From positions 6,696,001 through 6,760,000 of the forward strand of contig NZ_CP107917.1 of the NCBI RefSeq assembly GCF_036014175.1: 64,000 nt of DNA. The letters run 5' to 3'. Below are positions 1 through 7,579 of the stretch, piece by piece; the stretch's first letter is position 1, and each line of letters opens with the position of its first letter. The DNA is from Streptomyces sp. NBC_00443. GTDB taxonomy: Bacteria > Actinomycetota > Actinomycetes > Streptomycetales > Streptomycetaceae. The notes beneath the pieces are model-generated. The model was not told the DNA's origin and ran no database searches. It saw only the letters and a list, made by a program, of their open reading frames with translations. The translations under genes and the position numbers were made by a program.

Positions 1-310
1 CCAGCTGAAAGACCCCAGCTTCGAGATCCCGTCCCGCGCCCTGGCCGCCGAGGGCGTGGTCAACGAGGAGCTCGGCCGGGTCTTCGTGGCCAAGCTCCTC
101 GCACCCTCGCTCCAGCTGTACGTCGACCGGGTGCGCGCCGCCCAGGAGGCCGGCCAGGTCCGGCAGGACGTCGATCCGCGCATCGCCCTCGAACTCTGGG
201 TCTCCCCCCTTGCCCAGCGCTGGCTCCAGTACACGGGCCCGATCACGTACGAGTACACGGACACCCTGGTCGACTACGCCCTGCACGGCATCGCCCCGCG
301 CACGCGGTAA
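1..310 (+). CDS. TetR-family regulator, C-terminal fragment (cut by window edge)
   Basis: The frame is open from base 2 of the window and ends with TAA at 308-310, so the true start lies upstream. An internal GTG at 56 is not a credible start because in-frame residues before it continue the same helix pattern. The visible ~102 residues resemble the C-terminal ligand-binding domain of TetR-type repressors: helical, with LQLYVDRVRAAQEAGQVR followed by a buried-helix pattern. The DNA-binding domain is not in the window, so the family call rests on the C-terminal half only. The ~156 bases that follow hold no other gene. Confidence 0.6.
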   Translation, partial: QLKDPSFEIPSRALAAEGVVNEELGRVFVAKLLAPSLQLYVDRVRAAQEAGQVRQDVDPRIALELWVSPLAQRWLQYTGPITYEYTDTLVDYALHGIAPRTR

Positions 311-466
311 GGGCGTAATTACCGCCGAAGCAGCGCATTGCTGATGATCCACGTGCTGTGTACGCCTCGCCCCACCTGGCCCGGTTGTCCGCTACGGCCC
401 CCCGAAGCGCACGATGGTGGGACCATAGGGCATGCTGTTCCGCACGACAGCGAGGCGAGGGGATAG

Positions 467-1195
467 ATGAGCGCGGAGTTGGGCCGGACCGGCCTGCAGG
501 GCAAAATCTCCCAGTGGCTGCGCGGCCGCCGCCCCAAGGAGGCCGCCGGCGACGGTGGCCGGGAGGCCCTGCTGCTCGCCGCCGCGGCGGTGGGACTGCC
601 GCTCGCGCCCGCCGCGCACCCGGCCGGCTACCGATGTTCCTGTGATCGCGTCGGCTGTCCCACGCCCGCCCGGCACCCCGTGTCCTTCGCCTGGCAGACG
701 CAGTCCACCACCGACCGCGCCCAGATCGAGCGCTGGGCCCGCCACCAGCCGCAGGCCAACTTCATCACCGCCACCGGCATGGTGCACGACGTCATGGACG
801 TCCCCGTCGAGGCCGGGCTCGAGGCGCTGCAGCGGCTGCTTGACGCCGGCATCGAGGTCGGCCCGGTCGCCGAGAGCGACGACGGCCGTCTGCTGTTCTT
901 CACCCTCACTCGCGGCACCCCCGAGGACGAGGACGAGTGGTGGCCCTGCGAGCTGGACTGCCACCCCGAGACCATGGACGAGCACCCGGGACTGCGCTGG
1001 CACTGCCGCGGCTCCTACGTCCTCGTACCGCCCGCGCAGCTGCCCGGTGACCAGACCGTCCACTGGGTACGCGGCCTCGAACACCCGCTGCCCGACCCGC
1101 TCAGCCTCCTGGAGATCCTCACCGACGCCTGCGCCCGCTACGTCGGCGAGGAGCCCGACCACGTCTCCGCGGCCTGGCCCCTGCGCCGCCACTGA
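467..1195 (+). CDS. Stand-alone prim-pol (bifunctional DNA primase/polymerase N-terminal domain) protein, 242 aa
   Basis: The protein resembles the prim-pol fold found at the N terminus of plasmid and phage replication proteins, here without a helicase or other C-terminal domain. Visible family features are a Cys/His-rich stretch near residues 55-70 (CSCDRVGCPTPARHP), an acidic DVMDVP motif near residue 105 where the family has its metal-binding acidic pair, and a late RGSYVLVPP motif matching the family's RGxGxYVVxPP strand. The position where the family usually has a His in the GRWHF motif reads GRLLFF, so catalysis is uncertain. The ATG at 467 follows a GAGGGGAT ribosome binding site. The gene converges on the downstream lipoprotein gene with 14 bases between stops. 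Streptomyces genomes carry such short prim-pol proteins and their role is not established. Confidence 0.7.
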   Translation: MSAELGRTGLQGKISQWLRGRRPKEAAGDGGREALLLAAAAVGLPLAPAAHPAGYRCSCDRVGCPTPARHPVSFAWQTQSTTDRAQIERWARHQPQANFITATGMVHDVMDVPVEAGLEALQRLLDAGIEVGPVAESDDGRLLFFTLTRGTPEDEDEWWPCELDCHPETMDEHPGLRWHCRGSYVLVPPAQLPGDQTVHWVRGLEHPLPDPLSLLEILTDACARYVGEEPDHVSAAWPLRRH

Positions 1196-1209
1196 GTCCC
1201 GGCCGCGCG

Positions 1210-2202
1210 CTACTCGCCCTTCGCCGACGTCATCCCCTGGATCCGGCCGATGACCTGGACCTTTCCGGAGCCCTTCGGGTCCAGCGCCACCTCGGTGGAG
1301 ACGAACTCCATCGTCAGCGACTGCTTGATCTCGCCGTTCGTCAGCGCCAGCACGCCCTTGCTCGGGGTGGGGACGGCCGCGCCCGTGTGGGCGGTCTCCT
1401 TCTCGTAGTGGCGCGTGGTGAAGAACACCAGCGCCCCGCCGTCCTTCGTGCGCAGCGCCAGCGGCTGGTAGTCGCCGCTCGTCAGCGGCTCGTCGATGTA
1501 CTGCCTGACCAGGCCCGGCCGCTCGGCCTTCTGTGACCGCTCGGTACGCCAGGTGCTGGTGTGACGGCCGCCTGCGAAGGTGTCCCCGCCGTCCTTGAGG
1601 TAGGTCGCGTAGTCCTTGCTCAAGTCCTTAGGCGCCACGGCCAGTTCGGTGGAGTTCGCGGAGACGGCCTCGGCCCAGCCGTCCTTGTCCGTCTTGAACT
1701 CCGGTACGTCATCGGGGGCCAGCAGCGTCAGATACGCCGCCTCCCACGGATCGGCCAGACTGTCGCGGCTGAACACGAACACCCAGCGGGCGGTGCCGCC
1801 CTTGTTGGCGGCCGCGTCGGCCACGAACCAGCGTGGCCAGCCCGCCTTCTTGGGGATCGTGAACGTGGTGTCCGACAGCTCCAGCGGCGTGTGCGCCGCG
1901 TTGCCCTCGGGACTGACCGCCTTGCCCGCCTTCAGCCGCGCCTCGTCGATGGCGCCGAAGGCGCCGGTGACATGGTCGGCGTCCAGGGAGCTGTCGTAGG
2001 CCTTGTCGGCCTTGTTGTACGCGGCGGTGAACTGCTGGAGGGCCTTGGCGGCCTCCGCCTTGGTGGCCGAGGGGAGCACTTCCTTCTCCCCGTGAACCAC
2101 CACGCATCCGCTTGCCGTCAACGACAAAGCGGTCAGCGATGCCGCTATCAGTGCGCTCCGGTCAAGCCTGCGGAGCCTTCGAGGGCCGCGATCCCTGCTC
2201 AT
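1210..2202 (-). CDS. Secreted lipoprotein of unknown function, last gene of the efe operon
   Basis: The N terminus has basic residues (RRLRRLDR), a hydrophobic stretch and a lipobox ending LTASGC at Cys33, so the mature ~298-residue protein should be lipid-anchored outside the membrane. No enzymatic motif is recognisable. The body is rich in Lys/Asp/Ala with a helical region just after the Cys. The ATG at 2202 lies inside the 3' end of efeU (41-base overlap) and is preceded by GAAGG, suggesting translational coupling. Being the distal gene of an EfeO-EfeB-EfeU operon, a role at the cell surface in iron handling is plausible, but this is inference from position alone. Confidence 0.75.
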   Translation of the reverse strand: MSRDRGPRRLRRLDRSALIAASLTALSLTASGCVVVHGEKEVLPSATKAEAAKALQQFTAAYNKADKAYDSSLDADHVTGAFGAIDEARLKAGKAVSPEGNAAHTPLELSDTTFTIPKKAGWPRWFVADAAANKGGTARWVFVFSRDSLADPWEAAYLTLLAPDDVPEFKTDKDGWAEAVSANSTELAVAPKDLSKDYATYLKDGGDTFAGGRHTSTWRTERSQKAERPGLVRQYIDEPLTSGDYQPLALRTKDGGALVFFTTRHYEKETAHTGAAVPTPSKGVLALTNGEIKQSLTMEFVSTEVALDPKGSGKVQVIGRIQGMTSAKGE

Positions 2203-3034
2203 CAGGTGCCTTCACCTTCCCCTTCCCGGAGGCGAACCCTACCGGGGCGAGGAACAGCGCGAGCGTCGGGATCAGGTACAGCAGCCACACCGTGACCTGG
2301 AGGACGGTCGGGTCCGGCTGGAAGTTGAAGACGCCCTTCAGCAGGGTCCCGTACCAACTGGACGGATCGACGGTGTCGCTGATGTCGAACGCCTTGTCGC
2401 TCAGGCCCGGCACCCAGCGCGCCTCCTGCAGGTCGTGGACCCCGTACGCGAGCACGCCCGCCGCCACGACGACCAGCATGCCGCCGGTCCACGTGAAGAA
2501 CTTGGCGAGGTTGATGCGCACGGCGCCGCGGTAGAAGAGCCAGCCCAGGGCGACCGCCGTGGCGATGCCGAGGGCGACGCCGATCAGCGGGCGCGGGGTG
2601 CCGTCGCCGGCCGCGCGCACCGACGCCCACACGAACAGGGCCGTCTCCAGGCCCTCCCGGCCGACGGCCAGGAACGCGGTCGCGACCAGCGCGCCCGTGC
2701 CCATCTGAAGGGCGGCGTCCAGTTTGCCGTGCAGCTCGGACTTGAGATGCCGGGCGGTGCGCCGCATCCAGAAGACCATCCACGTCACCAGGCCCACCGC
2801 GATGATCGACAGGGAGCCGCCGAGCGCCTCCTGTGCCTCGAACGTCAGCTCCTGGGAGCCGAATTCGAGCGCGCAGCCGAAGCCGAGCGCGAGGGCGAGG
2901 GCGACTCCGATGCCGATCCAGATGGGCTTCAGCGCGTCCCGGCGGTCGGTCTTGACCAGGTACGCGATGAGGATGCAGACGACGAGGCTCGCTTCCAGCC
3001 CCTCGCGCAGGCCGATCAGGTAGTTGGAGAACAC
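2162..3034 (-). CDS. efeU: EfeU/FTR1-family iron permease
   Basis: This 290-residue integral membrane protein carries the two REXXE motifs that define the FTR1/EfeU ferric-ferrous permeases: LREGLEASLV in the first helix (near residue 9) and GREGLETALFVW in the fourth. About seven hydrophobic helices are visible, the usual number. It would move iron across the cytoplasmic membrane after handling by EfeO and EfeB. The gene starts 3 bases after the efeB stop, so the three efe genes form one transcript that begins upstream of efeO. The tail is basic (GKGKVKAP). Confidence 0.93.
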   Translation of the reverse strand: MFSNYLIGLREGLEASLVVCILIAYLVKTDRRDALKPIWIGIGVALALALGFGCALEFGSQELTFEAQEALGGSLSIIAVGLVTWMVFWMRRTARHLKSELHGKLDAALQMGTGALVATAFLAVGREGLETALFVWASVRAAGDGTPRPLIGVALGIATAVALGWLFYRGAVRINLAKFFTWTGGMLVVVAAGVLAYGVHDLQEARWVPGLSDKAFDISDTVDPSSWYGTLLKGVFNFQPDPTVLQVTVWLLYLIPTLALFLAPVGFASGKGKVKAPDEQGSRPSKAPQA

Positions 3035-3037
3035 GGG

Positions 3038-4297
3038 CTACGCCTCCTCGGAGAACAGCGTGCTGCCCCACCAGTCGTCCTTGTCGCGGACGCCGGGCGG
3101 GACCGCGAAGAGCGCCGAACCCACGTGCTGGATGTACTCGTTGAGCGAGTCGGGGGCCAGGTTGCGCTGGATCCGGATGAACCCGGTGCGCGGGTCACGC
3201 TGGTAGGCGAGGAAGAACAGGCCCGCATCGAGGCGGCCGAGGCCGTCGGTGCCGTCGGTGAAGGAGTAGCCGCGTCGCAGGATCGTCGCCCCGTCGTTGG
3301 AGTCGGGGTGCGCGAGCCGGACGTGCGCGTCCGGCAGCATCGCCTTCAGGAACGGCTTGTCGCGCTCCTTCGCCTTCCCGACCGGGGCGCCCTCGCCCTT
3401 GTCCCGGCCGATGATGTCCTCCTGCTCCTGGAGAGACGTGCGGTCCCAGGTCTCGATGTGCATTCGGATGCGACGCGCGACGAGGTAGGAGCCGCCGTTC
3501 AGCCACGCGGGACCCTCGGAGGGGTCCACCCACACGAACTTCTTCAGACGGTCCGTCTCCGTCCCCGCGATGTTGCGGGTGCCGTCCTTGAAGCCCATGA
3601 GGTTGCGCGGGGTCTGCTCCTCGGGGGTCGTGGACGAGGTCTTCCCGAAGCCCAGCTGGGACCAGCGGATGACGACCTTGCCGAAGCCGATGCGGGCCAG
3701 GTTGCGGATGGCGTGCACGGCGACCTGCGGGTCGTCCGCGCAGGCCTGGATGCACAGGTCGCCGCCGCTGCGGTTCCGGTCCAGGTTGTCGCCGGCGAAC
3801 TTCGGCAGCTCGACGAGTGCTTCGGGGCGGGCGTCCGCGATGCCGAAGCTCTCGCCGTACTTCTCGAAGAGCGACGGCCCGAAGCCGATCGTCAGTGTCA
3901 GCCGCGACGGCTTCAGCCCCAGCGCCTCACCGGTGTCGTCCGGCGGCGCCTCGGCGAGACCGCCGAACCCGCCCTCGCCGACCGGCTGCCCGGCACTCAT
4001 CCGGCGCGCGGCGGCCGTCCAGTCCTTGAGCATCCGCACGAACTCGGCCCGGTCGTCGGTCTTCACGTCGAACGCGGCGAAGTGCAGCCGGTCCTGCACC
4101 GGGGTGGCGATACCGGCCTGGTGGTCACCGTGGAAGGCGACGGCACCGCCTGCCGCCGCGCCGACCGGTTCCACGTCGTTGCCGGTGCGCGTCATGGCCA
4201 CGGCACCGCCGGCCGCGACGGCACCGAGCGCGAGCCCGGCACCGCCCCAGCCGATCAGCGCACGCCGGGAGGGAGTGCCTTCGGTCGATTCCGTCAT
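3038..4297 (-). CDS. efeB: EfeB, Tat-exported DyP-type heme peroxidase
   Basis: The 419-residue protein is a DyP-type peroxidase of the EfeB class, which works with EfeO and EfeU in iron uptake and has been linked to heme iron use. I chose the ATG at 4297 because AGGGA sits at the right spacing and it places a twin-arginine signal (SRRALIGWGGAGLAL) at the N terminus; an upstream start would add 23 low-complexity residues. The hallmark GFKDGT motif (GXXDG, distal Asp) is at about residue 230, and a conserved proximal-type His lies in HVRLAHPDSNDG further on. It starts 10 bases after the efeO stop. Confidence 0.92.
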   Translation of the reverse strand: MTESTEGTPSRRALIGWGGAGLALGAVAAGGAVAMTRTGNDVEPVGAAAGGAVAFHGDHQAGIATPVQDRLHFAAFDVKTDDRAEFVRMLKDWTAAARRMSAGQPVGEGGFGGLAEAPPDDTGEALGLKPSRLTLTIGFGPSLFEKYGESFGIADARPEALVELPKFAGDNLDRNRSGGDLCIQACADDPQVAVHAIRNLARIGFGKVVIRWSQLGFGKTSSTTPEEQTPRNLMGFKDGTRNIAGTETDRLKKFVWVDPSEGPAWLNGGSYLVARRIRMHIETWDRTSLQEQEDIIGRDKGEGAPVGKAKERDKPFLKAMLPDAHVRLAHPDSNDGATILRRGYSFTDGTDGLGRLDAGLFFLAYQRDPRTGFIRIQRNLAPDSLNEYIQHVGSALFAVPPGVRDKDDWWGSTLFSEEA

Positions 4298-4307
4298 GGC
4301 GTTGTCC

Positions 4308-5453
4308 CTACTTGACGACGACGGCGGCGGCGAGCTTGGACAGCGGCTCGGCGAGGGCGTTGACACCGTCCGACAGCTCCTTGCGGTCTGCCTTGCCCAC
4401 CTTGTCGTACGAGGTGAAGTCGTACGACGACTTGTCCGCCCGGTACTTGTCGAGCAGCGTGTCCAGTGCCGCGAACTGCTTGTCGAGCTCGGTGACCAGT
4501 GCCGGTTCGTTCTCCTGCGCGACCGGCTTCAGCAGCTCGTACGCCTTCTCGGCGCCTTCGACATTGGCCTTGAAGTCGACCAGGTCGGTGTGCGAGTAGC
4601 GCTCCTCCTCGCCGGTGACCTTGCCGGTGGCGACCTCGTCGAGCAGTTCCTTGGCGCCGTTGGCCATGGAGGTCGGGGTGATCTCGGCCTTGCCGACCCG
4701 CTTCTGCCAGTCCTTCAGGTCAGTGATCAGCTGGTCGGCGAGGGTCGTGTCCTCGGCGGTGAGCTTCTTGTCCTGCCAGAGGGACTTCTCCAGGCGGTGC
4801 CAGCCGGTCCACTTCTGGCCGTCCTCCAGGCCGTCCTCGCGGACGTCGACCTTCGGGTCGATGTCACCGAAGGACTCCGCGACCGGCTCGGTGCGCTCCC
4901 AGCCGATGCGGGAGGGGGCGTAGGCCTTCTTCGCGGCCTCGATGTCGCCGTCCTTGACCGCCTCGGCGAACGCCTCCGCCTTCGGCAGCGTCTCGTCGGC
5001 CTGCTCCTGCGCGTACTCGCGGTAGGCGGCGACGGCCTTGTCCAGCCGGGGGTCGCGCTTGGCGGCCGCGCCCTTGCCGGTGGCCTTGACGGTCTGCCGG
5101 ATGCCGTCGCCCTTCATGCCGGGCTTGCAGGCGATGGTGTAGTCGCCCGCCTTCACCTCGGCGGTCACCGTCTGCTTGGTGCCGGGGCCTATGTTCTCGC
5201 GCTCGGTGACGATGCGGTCGTCCGGGAAGAGGATGTAGACCTCGGTGACCTTGGAACCCTTGTTCTCGATGGCGAGTTCGACGTGCCCGGCCGGGAACTC
5301 CTTCTTCGACACCTCGCACCTGTCGTCCGTCGCGGTCACGCCGACGACCCGGTCATCGCCCGCCGAACTGCCTTTCTCGGTGCACCCCGTGACGGCGGTC
5401 AGGGCCGCCACGGTGGCGGCGGCGGTGACGACGGAGAGTCTGGCGGGTCGCAT
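4308..5453 (-). CDS. efeO: EfeO, iron-binding lipoprotein (cupredoxin plus M75 domain)
   Basis: EfeO is the periplasm-equivalent component of the EfeUOB iron importer. The ATG at 5453 has a GGAG site and starts a signal ending VTGC, giving a lipid-anchored Cys24. An N-terminal cupredoxin-like domain with two Cys (about residues 45-130) is followed by the peptidase-M75-like domain with its HXXE motif in GWHRLEKSLW. Total length 381 is normal. It is the first gene of the efeO-efeB-efeU-lipoprotein operon, with an iron box 61-79 bases upstream of the start, so iron repression by a DmdR/IdeR-type regulator is expected. Confidence 0.92.
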   Translation of the reverse strand: MRPARLSVVTAAATVAALTAVTGCTEKGSSAGDDRVVGVTATDDRCEVSKKEFPAGHVELAIENKGSKVTEVYILFPDDRIVTERENIGPGTKQTVTAEVKAGDYTIACKPGMKGDGIRQTVKATGKGAAAKRDPRLDKAVAAYREYAQEQADETLPKAEAFAEAVKDGDIEAAKKAYAPSRIGWERTEPVAESFGDIDPKVDVREDGLEDGQKWTGWHRLEKSLWQDKKLTAEDTTLADQLITDLKDWQKRVGKAEITPTSMANGAKELLDEVATGKVTGEEERYSHTDLVDFKANVEGAEKAYELLKPVAQENEPALVTELDKQFAALDTLLDKYRADKSSYDFTSYDKVGKADRKELSDGVNALAEPLSKLAAAVVVK

Positions 5454-5513
5454 GAGGGCTCCAGTGGGTGGCCGAAAAGAGTGCACGACGGGGACGGGCC
5501 TCACGCGGAACGG

Positions 5514-5532
5514 GAAGGTGAGGCTCACCTAA
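5514..5532 (-). promoter_or_regulatory. Iron box (DmdR/IdeR-type operator) upstream of efeO
   Basis: On the + strand the 19 bases read GAAGGTGAGGCTCACCTAA. This agrees with the actinobacterial iron-box consensus TTAGGTTAGGCTCACCTAA at 16 of 19 positions and has internal dyad symmetry. It lies 61 bases upstream of the efeO start, in the intergenic space shared with the end of the heme ATPase gene. Confidence 0.85.
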
Positions 5533-5607
5533 CGCACCTAAGGATCGTCGAATTGGCCAAAATCGTCCCCATGGGGAAGTCAAAGGAACGTCAAAGGTTG
5601 CCCGGCT

Positions 5608-6423
5608 TCAGCGTCGTGGGGTCACCAGGACCTCTCCCGTCCGCGGATGCGGGAGCACCTCCACCGGCTGGTCGTAGACCTCCGACAGCAGCCGGTCGGA
5701 GAACACCTCGGCGGGCGGCCCGTCCGCCGCGACCCGCCCGGCACGCAGGATCGCCACCCGGTGCGCGTGGGCCGCCGCGAGCCCCAGATCGTGGAGTACG
5801 ACCACCACCGCGTCCCCGGCCCGCGCCCGCTCCCGGCACAACCGCAGCACCAGCTCCTGGTGCTTGAGGTCCAGCGCCGCCGTCGGCTCGTCGAGCAGCA
5901 GCAACGGGGCACGCTGCGCGAGCACCCGCGCGAACGCGACACGGGCCCGCTCGCCACCACTGAGCGCGGAGAACGGCCGTACGGCGAACTCCGTCACCTC
6001 GGTGGCGGCCATGGCCTCGGCGACGGCACGGTCGTCCCCGTCGGGGTGTACGGCCGCCCAGGGGGCGCGGCCCATCCGGACGACCTCCTCGACCGTGAAG
6101 GGGAACGAGAGGGACGCCGACTGGGGAAGCACGGCGCGGCGCAGGGCGAGTTCGGGCGCCGACCAGTCGCCCGCCGGGCGCCCGTGGATCCGTACGACCC
6201 CCTTGGCAGCCGGAAGATCGGCGGCCAGCGCGCTCAACAGGGTGGACTTTCCGGCGCCGTTGGGCCCGACGAGGGCGAGGACCTCGCCGGCCCGGACGGT
6301 GACGGACACGCCATGCAGGACGGTGCGTGCACCGAGCCGCACGTGAAGGTTCTCGGCTTCGGCGAGGGTGTCGCGGGGTTGGGCGGGGGCGGGAGGGGTT
6401 GGACGGTGGCGGAGGAGTCTCAT
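5608..6423 (-). CDS. hmuV: Heme/iron-siderophore ABC transporter ATP-binding protein
   Basis: A 271-residue ABC ATPase of the FecE/HmuV group. It shows Walker A GPNGAGKST near residue 53, a Q-loop in AVLPQSASLSFPF, signature LSGGERARV, Walker B LLLLDEPTAALD and a switch His in VLHDLGLA. The ATG at 6423 has AAAGGA upstream. The next gene upstream on this strand should be its partner permease, but only the permease C terminus survives (6562-6732) and no substrate-binding protein gene is present. The ATPase therefore has no complete cognate permease in this window. Confidence 0.88.
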   Translation of the reverse strand: MRLLRHRPTPPAPAQPRDTLAEAENLHVRLGARTVLHGVSVTVRAGEVLALVGPNGAGKSTLLSALAADLPAAKGVVRIHGRPAGDWSAPELALRRAVLPQSASLSFPFTVEEVVRMGRAPWAAVHPDGDDRAVAEAMAATEVTEFAVRPFSALSGGERARVAFARVLAQRAPLLLLDEPTAALDLKHQELVLRLCRERARAGDAVVVVLHDLGLAAAHAHRVAILRAGRVAADGPPAEVFSDRLLSEVYDQPVEVLPHPRTGEVLVTPRR

Positions 6424-6479
6424 GGAAGGGGTCCTTTGACGGAGGGCGAGTTGCTGTCGCGGGTGGGGTGATGCCGCTC

Positions 6480-6546
6480 AGGGGCGCGGGGCTGTGTCAA
6501 TGTGCGGCTCCGCCGCGTGGGCGCGACCAGCCCCCACACACCCGCA
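6480..6546. repeat. Dispersed Streptomyces intergenic repeat, copy 1
   Basis: A ~67-base GC-rich element lies between the heme ATPase gene and the permease remnant. Its reverse complement matches the element at 47731-47799, sharing CTGGTCGCGCCCACGCGGCG and, farther on, ACAGCCCCGCGCCCCT. The middle contains an inverted repeat (TGCGGCTCCGCCGC). The type (GGGGCGCGGGG ... GACCAGCCCCCAC) is familiar to me as a common intergenic element in streptomycetes. Confidence 0.75.
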
Positions 6547-6561
6547 GTCGACATTCGACCC

Positions 6562-6732
6562 CTAGGCCCACCCCCCTTGTCGACGCCGAGTCCGACGCAG
6601 CAACCAGAAGAAGAACGGGCTCCCCAACAGAGCCGTCAAAACACCCAGCGGCAACTCCGCCGGCGCCGCAACCGTCCGCGCCGCAAGATCCGCCGCAAGC
6701 AACACCACCGCCCCACCGAGCGCACTCCCCGG
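6562..6732 (-). pseudogene. hmuU: C-terminal remnant of a FecCD-type heme permease
   Basis: Read on the minus strand up to the TAG at 6562-6564, the last ~55 codons give a textbook FecCD/BtuC permease C terminus. It includes LLAADLAARTVAAPAELPLG and TALLGSPFFFWLLRR. Upstream, the frame meets a stop at 6733-6735 and the sequence changes into the plus-strand coding sequence of an HtaA-domain protein. The remaining ~300 residues of the permease are missing. The surviving piece is in the correct position and orientation to have been in an operon with the downstream ATPase gene. Either a genomic deletion or a false join in the assembly would produce this. Confidence 0.85.
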
Positions 6733-7471
6733 TCAGTCTGTCGGCGGACGTGCGCGCGGCGGCGAGCAAGAAGCCGACGTCCTCGCCCACGCCGAGCGCC
6801 ACCAAGTCCCGGGCGAAGAAGGAGACTTCGAGCGGCAAGCTCGTGAACGGCGCCGTCGACTGGGGAGTGCGCCGCAGGTTCCGGGAGTACGTCACCGGGG
6901 ACATCGCCAAGGGCGAGTGGACCCTGTCGTCCGGCGCCGAGGACGGCGGTGCGCTGTTCCGCTTCCCCGACGGGGCGTCACCATCGAGGACGGCAAGGGC
7001 ACGCTCCTCGCCGACGTGACCGGCGCCGGCTTCACCGGCGACAAGGTCCCCCTGGTCACCTTCACGGCCAAGGGTCTGAAGGCGAAGGACGGCCTGGCGA
7101 AGGTCACTGAGGCCCCCGCGAAGCTCACCGCCGAGGGCGCCGAGGCCTTCGGGGGGATGTACAAGGCGGGCACCGAGATGGACCCGGTGTCCCTGGCCGT
7201 CGCCACCACCGACGACGCCGAACTGCCCGCCCTGCCCGACCTGGGCAGCACCGCCACGGCGAGCGCGACGCCGGACAAGTCGTCGGCGTCGCCCGACTCG
7301 TCGGCCGAACCCGTCGCGAACGCCTCCGACGACGACGGCATCCCCACGCTGCCCATCGGCCTCGCGGCCGGGTTCCTGCTGCTCGCGGGCGCGGCCTTCG
7401 CATTCGTCACCGTACGCAGGCGCCGTACCCGGCCGGCCGGTGAGGCCGTCCCCCCGTCCACCGAGGACTGA
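6731..7471 (+). pseudogene. Truncated and frame-broken HtaA-domain heme-binding surface protein
   Basis: From about 6731 the plus strand enters an HtaA-type protein in mid-domain: PVSLSADV matches the end of a first HtaA domain. A Ser/Thr/Lys linker follows, then a second HtaA domain start (VDWGVRRRFREYVTGDIAKG). After FRFPDG at about 6974 the homology continues in another frame (VTIEDGKGTLLADV) through domain end, an acidic linker, a membrane helix and a basic tail to the TGA at 7471. By comparison with the intact paralogue at 7580, roughly 45 residues are missing at this break and the frame changes. There is no start codon or signal peptide. An internal reading frame from 6917 is open but would not give a native N terminus. 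Confidence 0.85.
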
Positions 7472-7579
7472 CCGAGGACTGAACGTCCCAAGAGGACTTC
7501 CCCATGCCCTGACCGCCGTGCCCGCGCCGCCCCCGGCCGCCGCGGCGGACTCCCACCCACCGCAAGGAGAACCCCGACC

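Noticed and set aside
2435..4315. Open plus-strand frame of 626 codons over the efe operon
   Set aside because: It is antisense to EfeU and EfeB, has low-complexity Arg/Glu/Val/Gly composition and no domain; the minus strand encodes well-defined proteins.
6917..7471. Treating the plus-strand frame from 6917 as an intact small gene
   Set aside because: Its first ~18 residues are an out-of-frame reading of HtaA sequence, and it lacks a signal peptide although it ends with a membrane anchor; it is better read as part of a broken gene.
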